Shown piece after piece: positions 1 to 8,466 of a stretch of 64,000 nt of DNA. The stretch is from CAWGGS01 sp963822095 (GTDB lineage: Bacteria > Desulfobacterota > Desulfobulbia > Desulfobulbales > Desulfocapsaceae), in the NCBI GenBank assembly GCA_963822095.1, contig CAWGGS010000033.1:19714-83713 (forward strand), read 5' to 3'. The notes beneath the pieces are model-generated. The model had not been told where the DNA came from and ran no database searches. It saw nothing but the letters and a program-made list of their open reading frames with translations. Position 1 is the first letter of the stretch; every line of letters starts with the position of its first letter. The position numbers and the translations under genes are program-made.

Positions 1-195
1 TTGCGCCCGAATTACAGCATCTACTCCTATGATCTGGGGGTCTTCAACCAACGGTTGGGACAGTTGAAGGAAGCAAGTAAACTGTTTAAAAAGGTCTTAT
101 CCACTCCTCCCCAGAAACCGGAAGAGATAGTCTACAGAGAAAGGTCCCAAAAACGTTTGCAAAAGATAGGATTAAAAAGGCTGGCAAAGAACTGA
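1..195 (+). CDS. C-terminal end of a TPR-like protein, cut by window edge
   Basis: The frame is open from the first base and stops at 195, so this is most likely the 3' end of a longer gene that begins outside the window. The visible 64 residues read as a helix-turn-helix pair typical of a tetratricopeptide repeat (YDLGVFNQRLGQLKEASKLF followed by a K/R-rich helix), ending in a basic tail. TPRs mediate protein-protein contacts, so nothing more specific can be said. It is the only supportable plus-strand gene in the window. The TTG at base 1 should not be taken as a true start. Confidence 0.55.
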   Translation: MRPNYSIYSYDLGVFNQRLGQLKEASKLFKKVLSTPPQKPEEIVYRERSQKRLQKIGLKRLAKN

Positions 196-1158
196 CAACG
201 GCACAAAATTTCATCTACAGCGTCCGCCTACTTCTTCCGCAGAAATCACCTATCACACCGGATTTGGTGGTTATTGAAACACCGATACATCTACGCTTGG
301 ATTCTGGTTAGCCAAAATCGTCCAAACGAGGCTCGATTTTCTAGGATGGTATATACTGGAGAGTGAAGCGGCTATTCCTCAGGATTACCTGGAAGAGAAC
401 AGCAATGGCGAGCTATTCGATTTTGTTGCAAATTGGTCTTTCACACAACTTTTTGATTTTGCTCTAAATTTTATCCTGATGACATTCCTTGCACAGGTTA
501 CATTTCAACAAAAAAAGGCCCGTATTTTAGAACAAACTTCACGGATTGATATGGCCTGCTCGCCGAGAATATTTGGGAAAGGCCATACTTGTGTATGCCT
601 TTCCCAAAAGCAGCGTGGGATAGCGGACCATATCTATCCGCCCGACGGGTGAGAAACACAGGGAATAACCAACTCACTACGGTTACCAACCGTATCCTCC
701 TGTGCCAACAGAAAAATATTCGCATAACTGTACCCTATTAAATACATACTATACGTCTTCCCGTGGTTTTCATGAAATATTCGGGTTGATATGTTTGACA
801 GTGTCAAGAAAAAAACAACTCTTCTGTCCGGGGATTAGATATCCCTCCAGCTTCCTACCTGTCCCTGGATATTACCAGAGGCGGAATCATTATTACGACG
901 GCTGATCATGCTGATATTCGCGGGTTGGTTACCGCCTGACTTGGTTTCGTCGTGGGGCTTGCCTCTCTCTAGCGACATGAGTTCAGCATATGCCTTATCA
1001 TAAAACCCGGACCGAGGATTCCCCATACCGTGATTGCGCCCCTGGCAACATCCAGGGCTGGACTGTAGGTTGATTTTCCTTTCCTGCCTCCTCTTGCTTT
1101 GTTTAATTTTTAAACTGTATTTACTCCCGAGAATAAATCTATTGTTCTAGCACCTTAG
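196..1158. other. Intergenic stretch with no supportable gene
   Basis: Nearly 1 kb of fairly AT-rich sequence. Short open frames exist on both strands, but none has a convincing ribosome site, a recognisable domain or normal codon use. Around 660-905 the plus strand reads as a Tyr/Pro-rich stretch broken by stops, possibly a decayed low-complexity gene, but I cannot support a call. Confidence 0.5.
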
Positions 1159-1162
1159 GTAG

Positions 1163-1234
1163 CCTCGTCAAGCCCCGATACCGAGAATGGGCCCCTCATG
1201 AATGCTCGTCGGAGGTTATTGGGGCTTGGTGAGG
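1163..1234. repeat. Inverted repeat at the 3' end of the IS110 element
   Basis: The arm at 1163-1180 (CCTCGTCAAGCCCCGATA) is matched in inverted form at 1217-1234 with about 15 of 18 positions, enclosing about 36 bases. The right arm overlaps the stop codon and last codons of the IS110 transposase. IS110-family elements usually lack classical terminal inverted repeats but can have subterminal ones, so this may mark the element's end or act as a transcription stop. Confidence 0.5.
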
Positions 1235-2349
1235 CGGATTGACAACGGGTCAATCTCATTGCTGATAGCCCATATAAATGCTATGAGTTCCCTGGCAATT
1301 GCCGTCGTTACCACTTGGGCCGGCTTTCCTTTTGCCCGTAGCCTCCTGAATCGATTACACAGTCGTAACTGTGCCTTCCAGGCGATTTCCTGCACCCGTT
1401 GAGGAAGCTGGTGACTTCGTTTGAGAAGATGACGGGTTACCCGAGCCGGAAAACGATATGTCCACGAGGCTTCCACTAAGGCTCTTCTGGCATAACCATT
1501 GCCTGCCTTGGTAATTCCTCCCCGTTTAATGGAAGGTCCTGTCGAGTGCTCCGATGGCACCAGACCAAGGTAAGCCATAAGTTCGGTGGGTTTTGCAAAT
1601 CGACTCAATGGACCTATCTCGGCTATAACCGTCGCAGCAGTTAATAATGATACACCGCGTAAGGCTTGAATCGCTGAGACAACCGGTTCGAGTCGCCACA
1701 CTTTGACATGCTTCGCGATTTCTGTAGTCAGACGGGAAACACGTCCGTTCGTTTCTTCTATAGAGCTGATGTATTCTTGCAAAGCAATCTGCTGTGCCGG
1801 ATGCGGCATCTTGATATCGGATAACCAGTTATAATGGGCCCGCGTCCATTTGGTCTTGCCGGAGTAATTCCATCCATGTCTCAATAAAAAACTTAACAGC
1901 CGCTGCTTGGCCTTTCTGGCAGCTACCCTCGCATCATCGCGAGCTCGGATCAGATCGCGCATGGCTTCATCTTCAGGTTCCGGCACATAGATCGCAGTCA
2001 AGTCGCCGGATCTATGTGAACGAGCCAATTCTTGAGCATCCCGGCGATCATTTTTAATCCTGACTCCACTCTTTTTGGGAATCATTGAGGGAGCCACCAC
2101 AATGCAATCAATGCCATTCTTTTGCAGATAATGATAAAGACCGAAGCCTGTCGGCCCGGCTTCATAGACACAGCGAAGTTCTGCATTTTGAGATATTTGT
2201 TTACGGATAAACTTGTTCATCGCATCCATGGTGTGAGGAATTGTTCCATACATCCTCACTTCTTCTTCTCGGCCTTCATTTGTCATCGCAATGACTATTG
2301 TGTCTTTATGGACATCCATTCCAACGTATTTTATGGTATGCTTCTTCAT
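1216..2349 (-). CDS. IS110 family transposase
   Basis: A 377-residue DEDD-type transposase that cuts and rejoins DNA for its own insertion sequence. The N-terminal RuvC-like domain shows the acidic residues in GMDVHKD (about residue 10), in YEAGPTG (about 62) and in KNDRRDAQELA (about 100). The C-terminal Tnp_IS116/IS110/IS902 domain shows the YLGLVPSEHSTG and GGITKAGNGYARRAL segments, where the family's serine nucleophile lies. The length is normal for the family and the frame is intact, so it may be active. The ATG at 2349 follows a strong AGGAGG ribosome site that lies in a long-range stem. It is separated from the small membrane gene upstream by about 100 bases. Confidence 0.93.
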   Translation of the reverse strand: MKKHTIKYVGMDVHKDTIVIAMTNEGREEEVRMYGTIPHTMDAMNKFIRKQISQNAELRCVYEAGPTGFGLYHYLQKNGIDCIVVAPSMIPKKSGVRIKNDRRDAQELARSHRSGDLTAIYVPEPEDEAMRDLIRARDDARVAARKAKQRLLSFLLRHGWNYSGKTKWTRAHYNWLSDIKMPHPAQQIALQEYISSIEETNGRVSRLTTEIAKHVKVWRLEPVVSAIQALRGVSLLTAATVIAEIGPLSRFAKPTELMAYLGLVPSEHSTGPSIKRGGITKAGNGYARRALVEASWTYRFPARVTRHLLKRSHQLPQRVQEIAWKAQLRLCNRFRRLRAKGKPAQVVTTAIARELIAFIWAISNEIDPLSIRLTKPQ

Positions 2350-2428
2350 GACCTGCCTCCTTGGTTATGGCTCTGGGGTGATGTTGCTTTGCATACACCT
2401 TAATCCACGTTTGCAAGGTAGGCAGGTC
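2350..2428 (-). promoter_or_regulatory. Long-range stem covering the transposase ribosome site
   Basis: On the transcript strand, GACCTGCCT plus CCTTG at 2413-2428 can pair with the segment CAAGG AGGCAGGTC at 2350-2363 that ends right before the start codon. The pairing is 14 base pairs with one bulge and encloses about 50 bases. The 3' arm contains the AGGAGG ribosome site, so the stem would hide it. This fits translational control of transposase expression. It could also be part of the IS110 bridge-RNA region. The role is inferred; the pairing is visible. Confidence 0.5.
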
Positions 2429-2446
2429 TTCTGTCAAACATTATGT

Positions 2447-2620
2447 CTAGACTCCTCCATTTGTAAGAGGAGCGTTGTGTTGAATATCACCGTGAGAGGT
2501 GATGAATTTATGTACAAGCATATTGCCCAGTCCGACGACAAGAATTCCAAGAGGTAGCACAATTTGCAGTGCAACCGGTAATAACCATAAAAGCACAATT
2601 GTATTTGCTAGCGTAGACAT
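2447..2620 (-). CDS. Small single-pass membrane protein, unknown function
   Basis: A 57-residue open frame with a strong ribosome site (AAGGAGG, about 5 bases before the ATG). The N-terminal two thirds form one long hydrophobic span (from about residue 8, ANTIVLLWLLPVAL, to about 34, GILVVGLGNM), followed by a polar tail HKFITSHGDIQHN. I do not recognise a family. A decayed copy of the window's sigma-54 promoter and enhancer module lies about 530 bases upstream (3147-3294), so the gene may once have belonged to that regulon. It lies immediately upstream of the IS110 leader. Confidence 0.55.
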   Translation of the reverse strand: MSTLANTIVLLWLLPVALQIVLPLGILVVGLGNMLVHKFITSHGDIQHNAPLTNGGV

Positions 2621-3146
2621 GAATTACCTCCTTGAAAGAGATAAAATAAGAATCAGATGTATCTGGCAATAAACCAGAAAATTATCAAACATCCACAACC
2701 AAAGGAAATATTCTCAAAAAAAAGGAGCCACGAATCAGTGTTTTCTGCCTTTCAAAAAAGAGTAGCTCCAATGACTTCACACATACAAAGAAACAATTCC
2801 CACAGGCATGTTCTTCTCAAACTATCTGAGAAACAAACTTGGTTACAATAATAGTAATCATTCTTGCAAAAGTCAAAGAAATGTGCTCTCACAAAAATTC
2901 TCCAGAATCTGGGTGCTATAGTGGGTGTTACGGGGATATCCATGACTTGTGAGTATAGAGATAGTATAAAATCGCTGGTTAAATATCATGAAAGAATTTA
3001 AATTTATGTTTGGATTTTGGATTTTGGAATACAAAATTATAATCCAACACCAAGATAGTGTGTGGTATATACTATTCGGTACAACCTTCTACCATAATCA
3101 CACGCGATTTATACCAAGGCAATTTTCAGAGGTGTAATGCATTGGA

Positions 3147-3161
3147 GCAGAACTGGTTTCC
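3147..3161 (-). promoter_or_regulatory. Degenerate sigma-54 promoter-like sequence (GG-N11-GC)
   Basis: Read on the minus strand, TGG is followed by TGC with 11 bases between GG and GC. True sigma-54 promoters need 10. It sits 102 bases from the palindromic site at 3263-3294, the same geometry as the seven better modules in the window. The extra base and the poor -24 sequence suggest an inactivated copy. Confidence 0.35.
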
Positions 3162-3262
3162 ATCCGTATCACCGGGGTATCGGGGTTGACCTCGTTGATG
3201 GTCCCCACGGATTCCGTCGTTGTGACGGTCGTTTTGAAATGCCATGGTCTCTATAAAAAACC

Positions 3263-3294
3263 GGTCATATATGCCCAATGGTCATAAATGATCC
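3263..3294 (-). promoter_or_regulatory. Enhancer-like tandem palindrome, copy 1 (orphan)
   Basis: This 32-bp site has the same two 14-bp units as the other copies: GGTCATATATGCCC, then four bases, then GGTCATAAATGATC. It lacks a correctly spaced sigma-54 promoter, so it is probably a remnant. Confidence 0.6.
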
Positions 3295-3452
3295 CTTCAA
3301 AGTCTCCCGGAGAGTCAGATAGAGACGGCAAACGAAGATCTGATTACCCTTGAAACTCAGCCTATCGAAAAGAAAGGGTATGAGCCTGTTTTTATCTCGG
3401 GTGTCTCTACAGCATGGACGGCTGCAGAGAAGCCCATATGGATGGATTTATT

Positions 3453-3705
3453 GTTCTTCCGGATTGAGATGTACTCTATAACGCGGGAGGCTGAGGGCTT
3501 CTCTGGAGGACGCCTCATGGAGGCCCGAAGGGGAACCACACAGGGTCCGGAGGGGTGCGGACAGGACGTCCGCACCTGACAGCAGGCCAGGTGTCAGCCG
3601 TGGTGTACCGGCGATAAGGCCGCCGCAGAGGAGCGTCCGAAAGCGATGTACTCTGCGGATTTGTTACTTTCACCTTTCCAAAAGTACGCTTCATTTGGAT
3701 GAACC
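3453..3705 (-). repeat. MITE-like repeat family, copy B (full length)
   Basis: About 253 bp, GC-rich, in reverse orientation to copy A at 7190-7453. The ends are imperfect terminal inverted repeats: one end reads GGTTCATCC(A/G)AATGAAGCGTACTT on the minus strand and the other GTTCTTCCGGATTGAG on the plus strand. The middle contains the shared block TGCGGACAGGACGTCCGCA and a stretch ending ACAGCAGGCCAGG. There is no transposase inside. Open frames that cross it are chance products. Confidence 0.75.
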
Positions 3706-3960
3706 AGATTTATTGCGTCCCGAGAAACCAACAACTCACTGAACATTTGTGTAATCAGTAACGGAAAGGACGGATGTGTTCGAATACTTGCCAAAACAAC
3801 ACATCGGCATGGCAGGCATCCACGGACATGAAATTCTCCGGTGCCGCTTCGTCGTACATCCTCACTTGCTGCACCTCCCGCATCCCAGCCGATCCCACTA
3901 ATTTTAACGAGTTTGCGCCTGTCAGCCTGTCCATGAGTGAGCCGTCCTGACAAATACAGG

Positions 3961-4215
3961 CTAATATTGCTTCCCGGCGATATTCTTTATGAGCTGATCA
4001 ATCTCAAGACCAAGGGCAACACATTGTTTATCTTCCATACAGGAATCGGCATCCGGTATTTCCAGGTAGTGCTTGAGTTCATGGTGGTCTTTTTTTAGAT
4101 CGATCAGCCAAATTTTTTTCTTCGCGTCGTAGTCAACGGTAATGTCGATGTCACACGAACCGATATCGGGATAAAGAGTGGTGATTTTTTTACACAATGC
4201 TTCTTTTGAATACAT
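3961..4215 (-). CDS. Conserved-looking hypothetical protein, 84 aa
   Basis: A small soluble protein starting MYSKEALCKKI. An in-frame ATG two codons upstream (4221) touches the AGGAGG ribosome site. The ATG at 4215 has a proper spacing of about six bases, so I prefer it. The sequence alternates beta-like strands (IDITVDYDAKKKIWLIDL) with a C-terminal helix. Three cysteines (in GSCDID, DSCMED and KQCVAL) and several acidic residues are visible. I recognise no named domain. It follows the radical SAM gene after a gap of about 150 bases in the same direction and may be co-transcribed. Confidence 0.75.
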   Translation of the reverse strand: MYSKEALCKKITTLYPDIGSCDIDITVDYDAKKKIWLIDLKKDHHELKHYLEIPDADSCMEDKQCVALGLEIDQLIKNIAGKQY

Positions 4216-4368
4216 GGGCATCCTCCTAAAAAATATTCCCGCAGATTTTACATTTATAGATTTCCACTTTTGGGGTCATGACTGACTCTCCCCTATCTTG
4301 ATATCGTAGCAGATATCCCAATTGGTGCTTCATAGTAGACACTACCTGTACCTGTATTTGCCATGACA

Positions 4369-5847
4369 CTAGAAAATATACAGTTCACATATCTTACGAT
4401 AATGATGACCAAATATTGAAAGGGTAATGGCCAGGGAAAGTTGCCTGGGTTTGTGGGTCAGGGTCCAGAACATCAGTTGCCAATACTGGAAACGTTCTTT
4501 TCCCAGGATCCCGAGACGAAAAGCGGTGCGGAACAGTGAAAGGAACCGCTGCCAATTTATCGGCTGGTTTACTTCAGGCTCCTTGAGTTCTTTGAGCAAT
4601 TTTCTCACCCGCCGATAATAGTTTCTTGGAGAATATATCTGCCTCATGATCGATTGATACCCTTCCACAAGCGCGTCCAGCCCCATCAGGGGAATGATAT
4701 TGGTTGTTCCATCGACATTATCTCCGGAATAGGTGGCAAGCACCCGGCTTTCCTTTTGCAGCCGACTGAAGAGATGTGTTCCCGGAGGGGCCTGAAGCAT
4801 GCCGACCATGGCGGTAACGATGCCGCTGTTCTGGATAAAGTCTATCTGTCGCTGGAAAATTGACGACATGTCGCTATCGAAGCCGACGATAAAACCACCC
4901 ATCACCTGCAGTCCTGATCGATGGATAATTTTGACGCTTTCAAGAAGATTTCTGTTTTTATTCTGGCTTTTATGGCATTCGGTAAGGCTCATCTCGTCAG
5001 GGGATTCGATGCCGATAAAAACGGTATCGAACCCGGCTTTTGCCATCAAATCCAGGAGTTCTGGGTCATCTGCAAGATTTATGGAGGCCTCCGTGAAAAA
5101 AACACATCCTTTTTTCTCTTTTCGCCACGCTATCAGGGAAGGCAGAAGATCCGTTTTCAAAAAGGCTTTGTTGCCGATGAAATTGTCATCAACAAAAAAT
5201 ATGCTCCCGCGCCACCCGGAGTCATAAATTTGATCAAGCTCGGAGGTAACCTGCTGCGACGTCTTTATACGGGTCCGGTGACCGAACAGCGTGGTCACGT
5301 TGCAGAATTCACAGTTGAACGGACAGCCTCTGGAAAACTGAATGTTCAAAGACGCATACCGTTTCATTTTTACCAGATCCCATAAGGGACTTGGCGTACC
5401 GCTTAGATCGCAGAAGCCTGAGGATCTGTAGGTTTTTTTTGGCTGTCCCTTATGAAGGTCCGAAAGAAAGGCAGGCAACGTTATCTCAGCCTCATCCAAC
5501 ACAAGGTGATCCACCTCTTCAAAAAGCTCCGGTTCTGATGTGAATAGAGGCCCTCCGGCAACAACCTTCAACTTTGCAGATTTGCAACGGGCTATGATCT
5601 GTTGTGCGGACTTCCGCTGTATCGCCATACCGCCGATGAAGGCTATGTCCGCCCAGTTAAGATCCTTCTCCGTTAGCTTTTCCACATTTATATCCACCAG
5701 GCGTTTGAGCCATTTTTCCGGCAACAAAGCCGCTACGGTGATAAGACCCAGCGGCGGGAAGGCCGCTTTCTTGCCGATAAAGCTCAAAGCATAGGTAAAA
5801 GACCAGAAGGTATCCGGGAATTTCGGGTAAATAAACAGAACGTTCAT
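4369..5847 (-). CDS. B12-binding domain radical SAM protein
   Basis: A 492-residue enzyme with a cobalamin-binding Rossmann-like N-terminus (about residues 1-130, including FIGGM and VVAGGP) and a radical SAM core. The [4Fe-4S] ligands are visible as C175, C179 and C182 in CPFNCEFC. The C-terminal part (NYYRRVRKLLKEL and after) resembles the DUF4070 extension found in this group, which includes hopanoid C2-methylases such as HpnP. The substrate cannot be set from sequence. It likely catalyses a radical methylation or similar step on an unactivated carbon. Its start overlaps the stop of the upstream monooxygenase-like gene by four bases (ATGA), so the two are translationally coupled. Confidence 0.88.
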   Translation of the reverse strand: MNVLFIYPKFPDTFWSFTYALSFIGKKAAFPPLGLITVAALLPEKWLKRLVDINVEKLTEKDLNWADIAFIGGMAIQRKSAQQIIARCKSAKLKVVAGGPLFTSEPELFEEVDHLVLDEAEITLPAFLSDLHKGQPKKTYRSSGFCDLSGTPSPLWDLVKMKRYASLNIQFSRGCPFNCEFCNVTTLFGHRTRIKTSQQVTSELDQIYDSGWRGSIFFVDDNFIGNKAFLKTDLLPSLIAWRKEKKGCVFFTEASINLADDPELLDLMAKAGFDTVFIGIESPDEMSLTECHKSQNKNRNLLESVKIIHRSGLQVMGGFIVGFDSDMSSIFQRQIDFIQNSGIVTAMVGMLQAPPGTHLFSRLQKESRVLATYSGDNVDGTTNIIPLMGLDALVEGYQSIMRQIYSPRNYYRRVRKLLKELKEPEVNQPINWQRFLSLFRTAFRLGILGKERFQYWQLMFWTLTHKPRQLSLAITLSIFGHHYRKICELYIF

Positions 5848-6212
5848 GACACAAGTCTCCTTTCAGCGGTACGGAGGGGAAAACTGTTACTCGTTGTTCT
5901 TACTAAATCAACAGCCTCAACCCCCTCGGAATTTGAGACCGTCAGAATGTCAATTTTCAAAGGTTCAGACAGGAGGCTTTTGGTCCCGAGCAAAACGCTG
6001 AATCCGTCGGATCTTAAAAATTTCTCCAGATGCTGACGGGTTTCCCATTCCGATATCAGGCTGAAAGCATTACCGTCTTCGATATCACTGAAGATACCAT
6101 TGCTCAGACAACCTTCCCCCATCTCGGGTCGGTTAATCAATGAGAGGAGTGTTTGTATAACCTCTTTCTGTTTTTCCGGAATCACATGCATGATTGCTCT
6201 GATGATGACCAT
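5844..6212 (-). CDS. Antibiotic biosynthesis monooxygenase-like (ABM) protein
   Basis: About 122 residues from the ATG at 6212, which has a GGAGG-type site upstream. The open frame continues further upstream, but that part is the antisense of the Gly-rich gene and is not coding. The fold expected from VIIRAIMHVIPEKQKEVIQT, then FSLISEWETRQHLEKFLRSD, is the dimeric alpha/beta barrel of the ABM family (heme-degrading or quinol monooxygenases). The typical W/E-R-x-H-x-E region is present as EWETRQHLEKFL. The C-terminal tail (TVSNSEGVEAVDLVRTT) is unusual. It is coupled by a 4-base overlap to the radical SAM gene, so they probably work in one pathway. Confidence 0.72.
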   Translation of the reverse strand: MVIIRAIMHVIPEKQKEVIQTLLSLINRPEMGEGCLSNGIFSDIEDGNAFSLISEWETRQHLEKFLRSDGFSVLLGTKSLLSEPLKIDILTVSNSEGVEAVDLVRTTSNSFPLRTAERRLVS

Positions 6213-6303
6213 TGTTTGCAAAGCCTCCCCTTCTGCCTTCCATAACCAAGTATCAATCCAAGGAATACAACTCCCGATGTATGTGAGAGAAGAGTTCCCC
6301 GAA

Positions 6304-6729
6304 TCATCGACCGCGTCCTCCGCCGGAACCCATACCACCTCCGGTCCCCATCCCACCACGGCCCTGCCCCATGCCTCTGCCCTGGCCCATACCATTACCC
6401 TGTCCCATGCCGTTGCCTTGTCCCATGCCGCTGCCGATGGTCGGAGGCTCGTCGGGCAGGACCATGCCGCGGGATGCGGCTCGCTCTTTCATAGCCAGGT
6501 GATGCTCGTTGCGGATCTGTTCCTGCTCTTCGACAGTCTTGGCAACGCGCATTCGGGTACGATATTCGATGCGTTCCTGCGGCGTCATAAGTTGACTTCC
6601 GTAGATGTATTCCTGCTGTTGTAGCTGGGCATTTTCTTGGTTTGGTGTTGGATCAGCCGCCCATGCAAACCCGGTGTACAAAAACAGGATTGTGGCGAGG
6701 GCAAACACGAGCAATAATCGCTTTTTCAT
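6304..6729 (-). CDS. Secreted Gly/Met-rich repeat protein
   Basis: A 141-residue protein with a clear signal peptide (MKKRLLLVFALATILFLY, then cleavage near AWA-AD). The mature middle part is helical and charged (MTPQERIEYRTRMRVAKTVEEQEQIRNEHH), a pattern seen in small periplasmic proteins of proteobacteria. The last 40 residues are a six-residue repeat (GMGQGN/GMGQGR) ending in GGGMGSGGGRGR. The repeat is low complexity and could bind metal or polyanions, but no function is established. The ATG has a GGAG site (GGAGTCTCCC region) at good distance. Confidence 0.78.
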   Translation of the reverse strand: MKKRLLLVFALATILFLYTGFAWAADPTPNQENAQLQQQEYIYGSQLMTPQERIEYRTRMRVAKTVEEQEQIRNEHHLAMKERAASRGMVLPDEPPTIGSGMGQGNGMGQGNGMGQGRGMGQGRGGMGTGGGMGSGGGRGR

Positions 6730-7189
6730 GGGAGACTCCTTTTCATATAGGGTTGTGGAATTTCTATAATCGTAACACTTGCTGCTCGATCAGTGAGGCT
6801 GAAGCCAATATATTGCGCCGTTCATCCAACGATCTGCAGCGTGTTACCGTTAGCACATGCAAGTATTTCAAAGATTTGGGGGGCATGGCAAAAGAACAAC
6901 AATGCATTGATTTTCTGACCGTTGTTGTTCATGTTCTGGCCTATCCTCTTTCTGGTGTTTCTGTGTCTGCTTTGGCTCCACGGCCTTTCGTGTTGCCCAA
7001 ACAGCCCTTTGTTGCACCTTTTAAGGTCGTGGTCTGACCTGTGGTGATTGTACTTCCTTTCGAGACGTGCTTGTGCGTCTGCGTCCGGGAACGCAGCCCT
7101 TGGATACCCCAGGACTGTTGCTTCTCCCAATGTCTGTTTTTGTCCCTGCCTCTCCAAGTTTGTTAAACCTTCTGGTAAGGATTATTTTT
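6730..7189. other. Intergenic stretch, nothing recognised
   Basis: About 460 bases upstream of the Gly/Met-rich gene. It must contain that gene's promoter, but no sigma-54 module is present, and open frames across it (for example the minus frame at 6822-7157) have no ribosome site or recognisable domain. Confidence 0.45.
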
Positions 7190-7453
7190 GGTTCATCCGA
7201 ATGAAGCGTACTTTTGTAAATCTGAAAGGAACAATCCGGCAGAGTGCCTCGCTTTCGGACGCGACTCTGCGGCCTCATCGCCGGTACACCACGGCTGACA
7301 GACAGGCCGTCCCTGGCCTGCTGTCAGGTGCGGACGTCCTGTCCGCACCCCTCTGGGCCTTGTGTGGTTTCCCGCCGCGCCTCCGCGAGGCGTCCTCCAG
7401 AGACGCCCTCTGCCTCCCACGTTATAGATAAGTACTCTCAATCCGGAAGAACC
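7190..7453 (+). repeat. MITE-like repeat family, copy A (full length)
   Basis: About 264 bp. The left end GGTTCATCCGAATGAAGCG and the right end (read inverted) GGTTCTTCCGGATTGAG form imperfect terminal inverted repeats of about 24 bp, both running into GTACTT. Internal blocks GGTGCGGACGTCCTGTCCGC and GGCGTCCTCCAGAGACGCC are themselves foldable. It lies just downstream of the BON gene. Confidence 0.78.
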
Positions 7454-7538
7454 TTAATTTTGATGTTCTGGATGTTGATGAATTGTCACCGATTGGAGTT
7501 CATTTGAAATGACACCATCCTCCTTGTTCACAGCTTTT

Positions 7539-8324
7539 TCAATTGTCTTGGATCGCCATAGTGTTGATTACCTTCTTGACTCCTTGAACGTCCATCACCA
7601 ATTTAGTGGCCAGGTCCTTCTCAGCTGCGTTTTTTGCCGTGCCGCCCAAGTTGACAACCCCTTTCTCAGTCTTGACTGTGGTGTTAAGGGCACTGGTCGA
7701 TCTGTGGTAGAATAAAGTCGTCTTGACCAGAGCGGTAATAGACGCATCATCAATCGATTCCCCAAGGGTGTCTATCTTCACCCCCATTGATTTTTCACCT
7801 GGCTTCATTGCGGCAGCTGACACTGTCATTTCATTGTTAACGGCTTTAACACCTTCAACATCCTTGGCATATTCTGTGGTCAGTTCCTTTTGCGCTTCAT
7901 TGACCGTTTTTCCACGCAGAGTGACTGTGCCGTCGTCGACAGAAACCTTGGTTGCAACGGCATCTACGTTCCTGTGGAACAGAAGGGTTGTTTTCACTTT
8001 GGCAACAAGCCACGCATTAGAAAACTCTGCAGGAGCTTCGTCTTTTATTTTGAGTTGATTTTTAACGCTTTTTATTCCCGGCTGGCTGGCAACGGTCTCC
8101 TCGGCCAGTAATTTGTGGGATTCCTCTGAAACGGTTCCGGTTAAGGTGACCACGCCATCTTTGGACTTGACGGTAATATCATCACCCTTGAGATAAGTCT
8201 TGAAGTTATATGACTGTTGCACGGATGTTTCGACATCCTTATCTGAGGCAAACAGAGGAGTACCGATGAATAACAAGGAAGTCAGGATCAAGATCAGTGC
8301 TAAACAATATGGTGTCTTTTTCAT
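7539..8324 (-). CDS. Periplasmic protein with three BON domains
   Basis: A 261-residue exported protein. The signal peptide is MKKTPYCLALILILTSLLF with cleavage after LFA. Three BON domains follow, at about residues 38-95, 105-165 and 190-258, each with the hallmark glycine in V-x-L-x-G-x-V/T (VVTLTGTV, TVTLRGKT, VVNLGGTA). BON proteins such as OsmY bind phospholipids and protect the envelope during osmotic and other stress. It is the last gene of the operon that starts with the DUF3309 gene and the sigma-54 promoter at 10406-10419. A paralogue lies at 38149-38991. Confidence 0.9.
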   Translation of the reverse strand: MKKTPYCLALILILTSLLFIGTPLFASDKDVETSVQQSYNFKTYLKGDDITVKSKDGVVTLTGTVSEESHKLLAEETVASQPGIKSVKNQLKIKDEAPAEFSNAWLVAKVKTTLLFHRNVDAVATKVSVDDGTVTLRGKTVNEAQKELTTEYAKDVEGVKAVNNEMTVSAAAMKPGEKSMGVKIDTLGESIDDASITALVKTTLFYHRSTSALNTTVKTEKGVVNLGGTAKNAAEKDLATKLVMDVQGVKKVINTMAIQDN

Positions 8325-8466
8325 GATATTTGTTGTCCTTTTTTACGGGAATTTTGCCAAAGCTCTATTCTTGAGATCTGATTTTCCCAAACTTTTCTAC
8401 CCGGGGTTGTGGTGATGAGGTGTCCCACCGGAAATGGTGCCGGTATCTCACCGGCACCATTTATCC

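Larger units (their letters stand above)
1160..2440 (-). mobile_element. IS110-family insertion sequence (approximate limits)
   Basis: A single transposase gene of IS110 type with structured non-coding flanks: an inverted repeat over its 3' end and a long stem over its 5' leader. The exact ends cannot be fixed by eye, because IS110 elements make little or no target duplication and have poor terminal repeats. In this family a non-coding bridge RNA is made from one of the flanks. Here the leader at about 2350-2440 is the more structured side. Confidence 0.6.
2621..3452. other. Intergenic stretch with a decayed regulatory module
   Basis: About 830 AT-rich bases with no supportable gene. The recognisable content is the enhancer-like palindrome at 3263-3294 and a promoter-like pair at 3147-3161. 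Confidence 0.5.

Noticed and set aside
835..1026. A 63-codon minus-strand frame
   Set aside because: No ribosome site, no domain and skewed composition. Probably chance.
3594..3953. A 119-codon minus-strand frame beside the hypothetical gene at 3961
   Set aside because: Half of it lies in the repeat element and it has no ribosome site. The sequence is unlike a natural protein.
6304..6430. Short tandem DNA repeat
   Set aside because: It is the coding sequence of the Gly-Met-Gly-Gln tail, not an independent repeat element.
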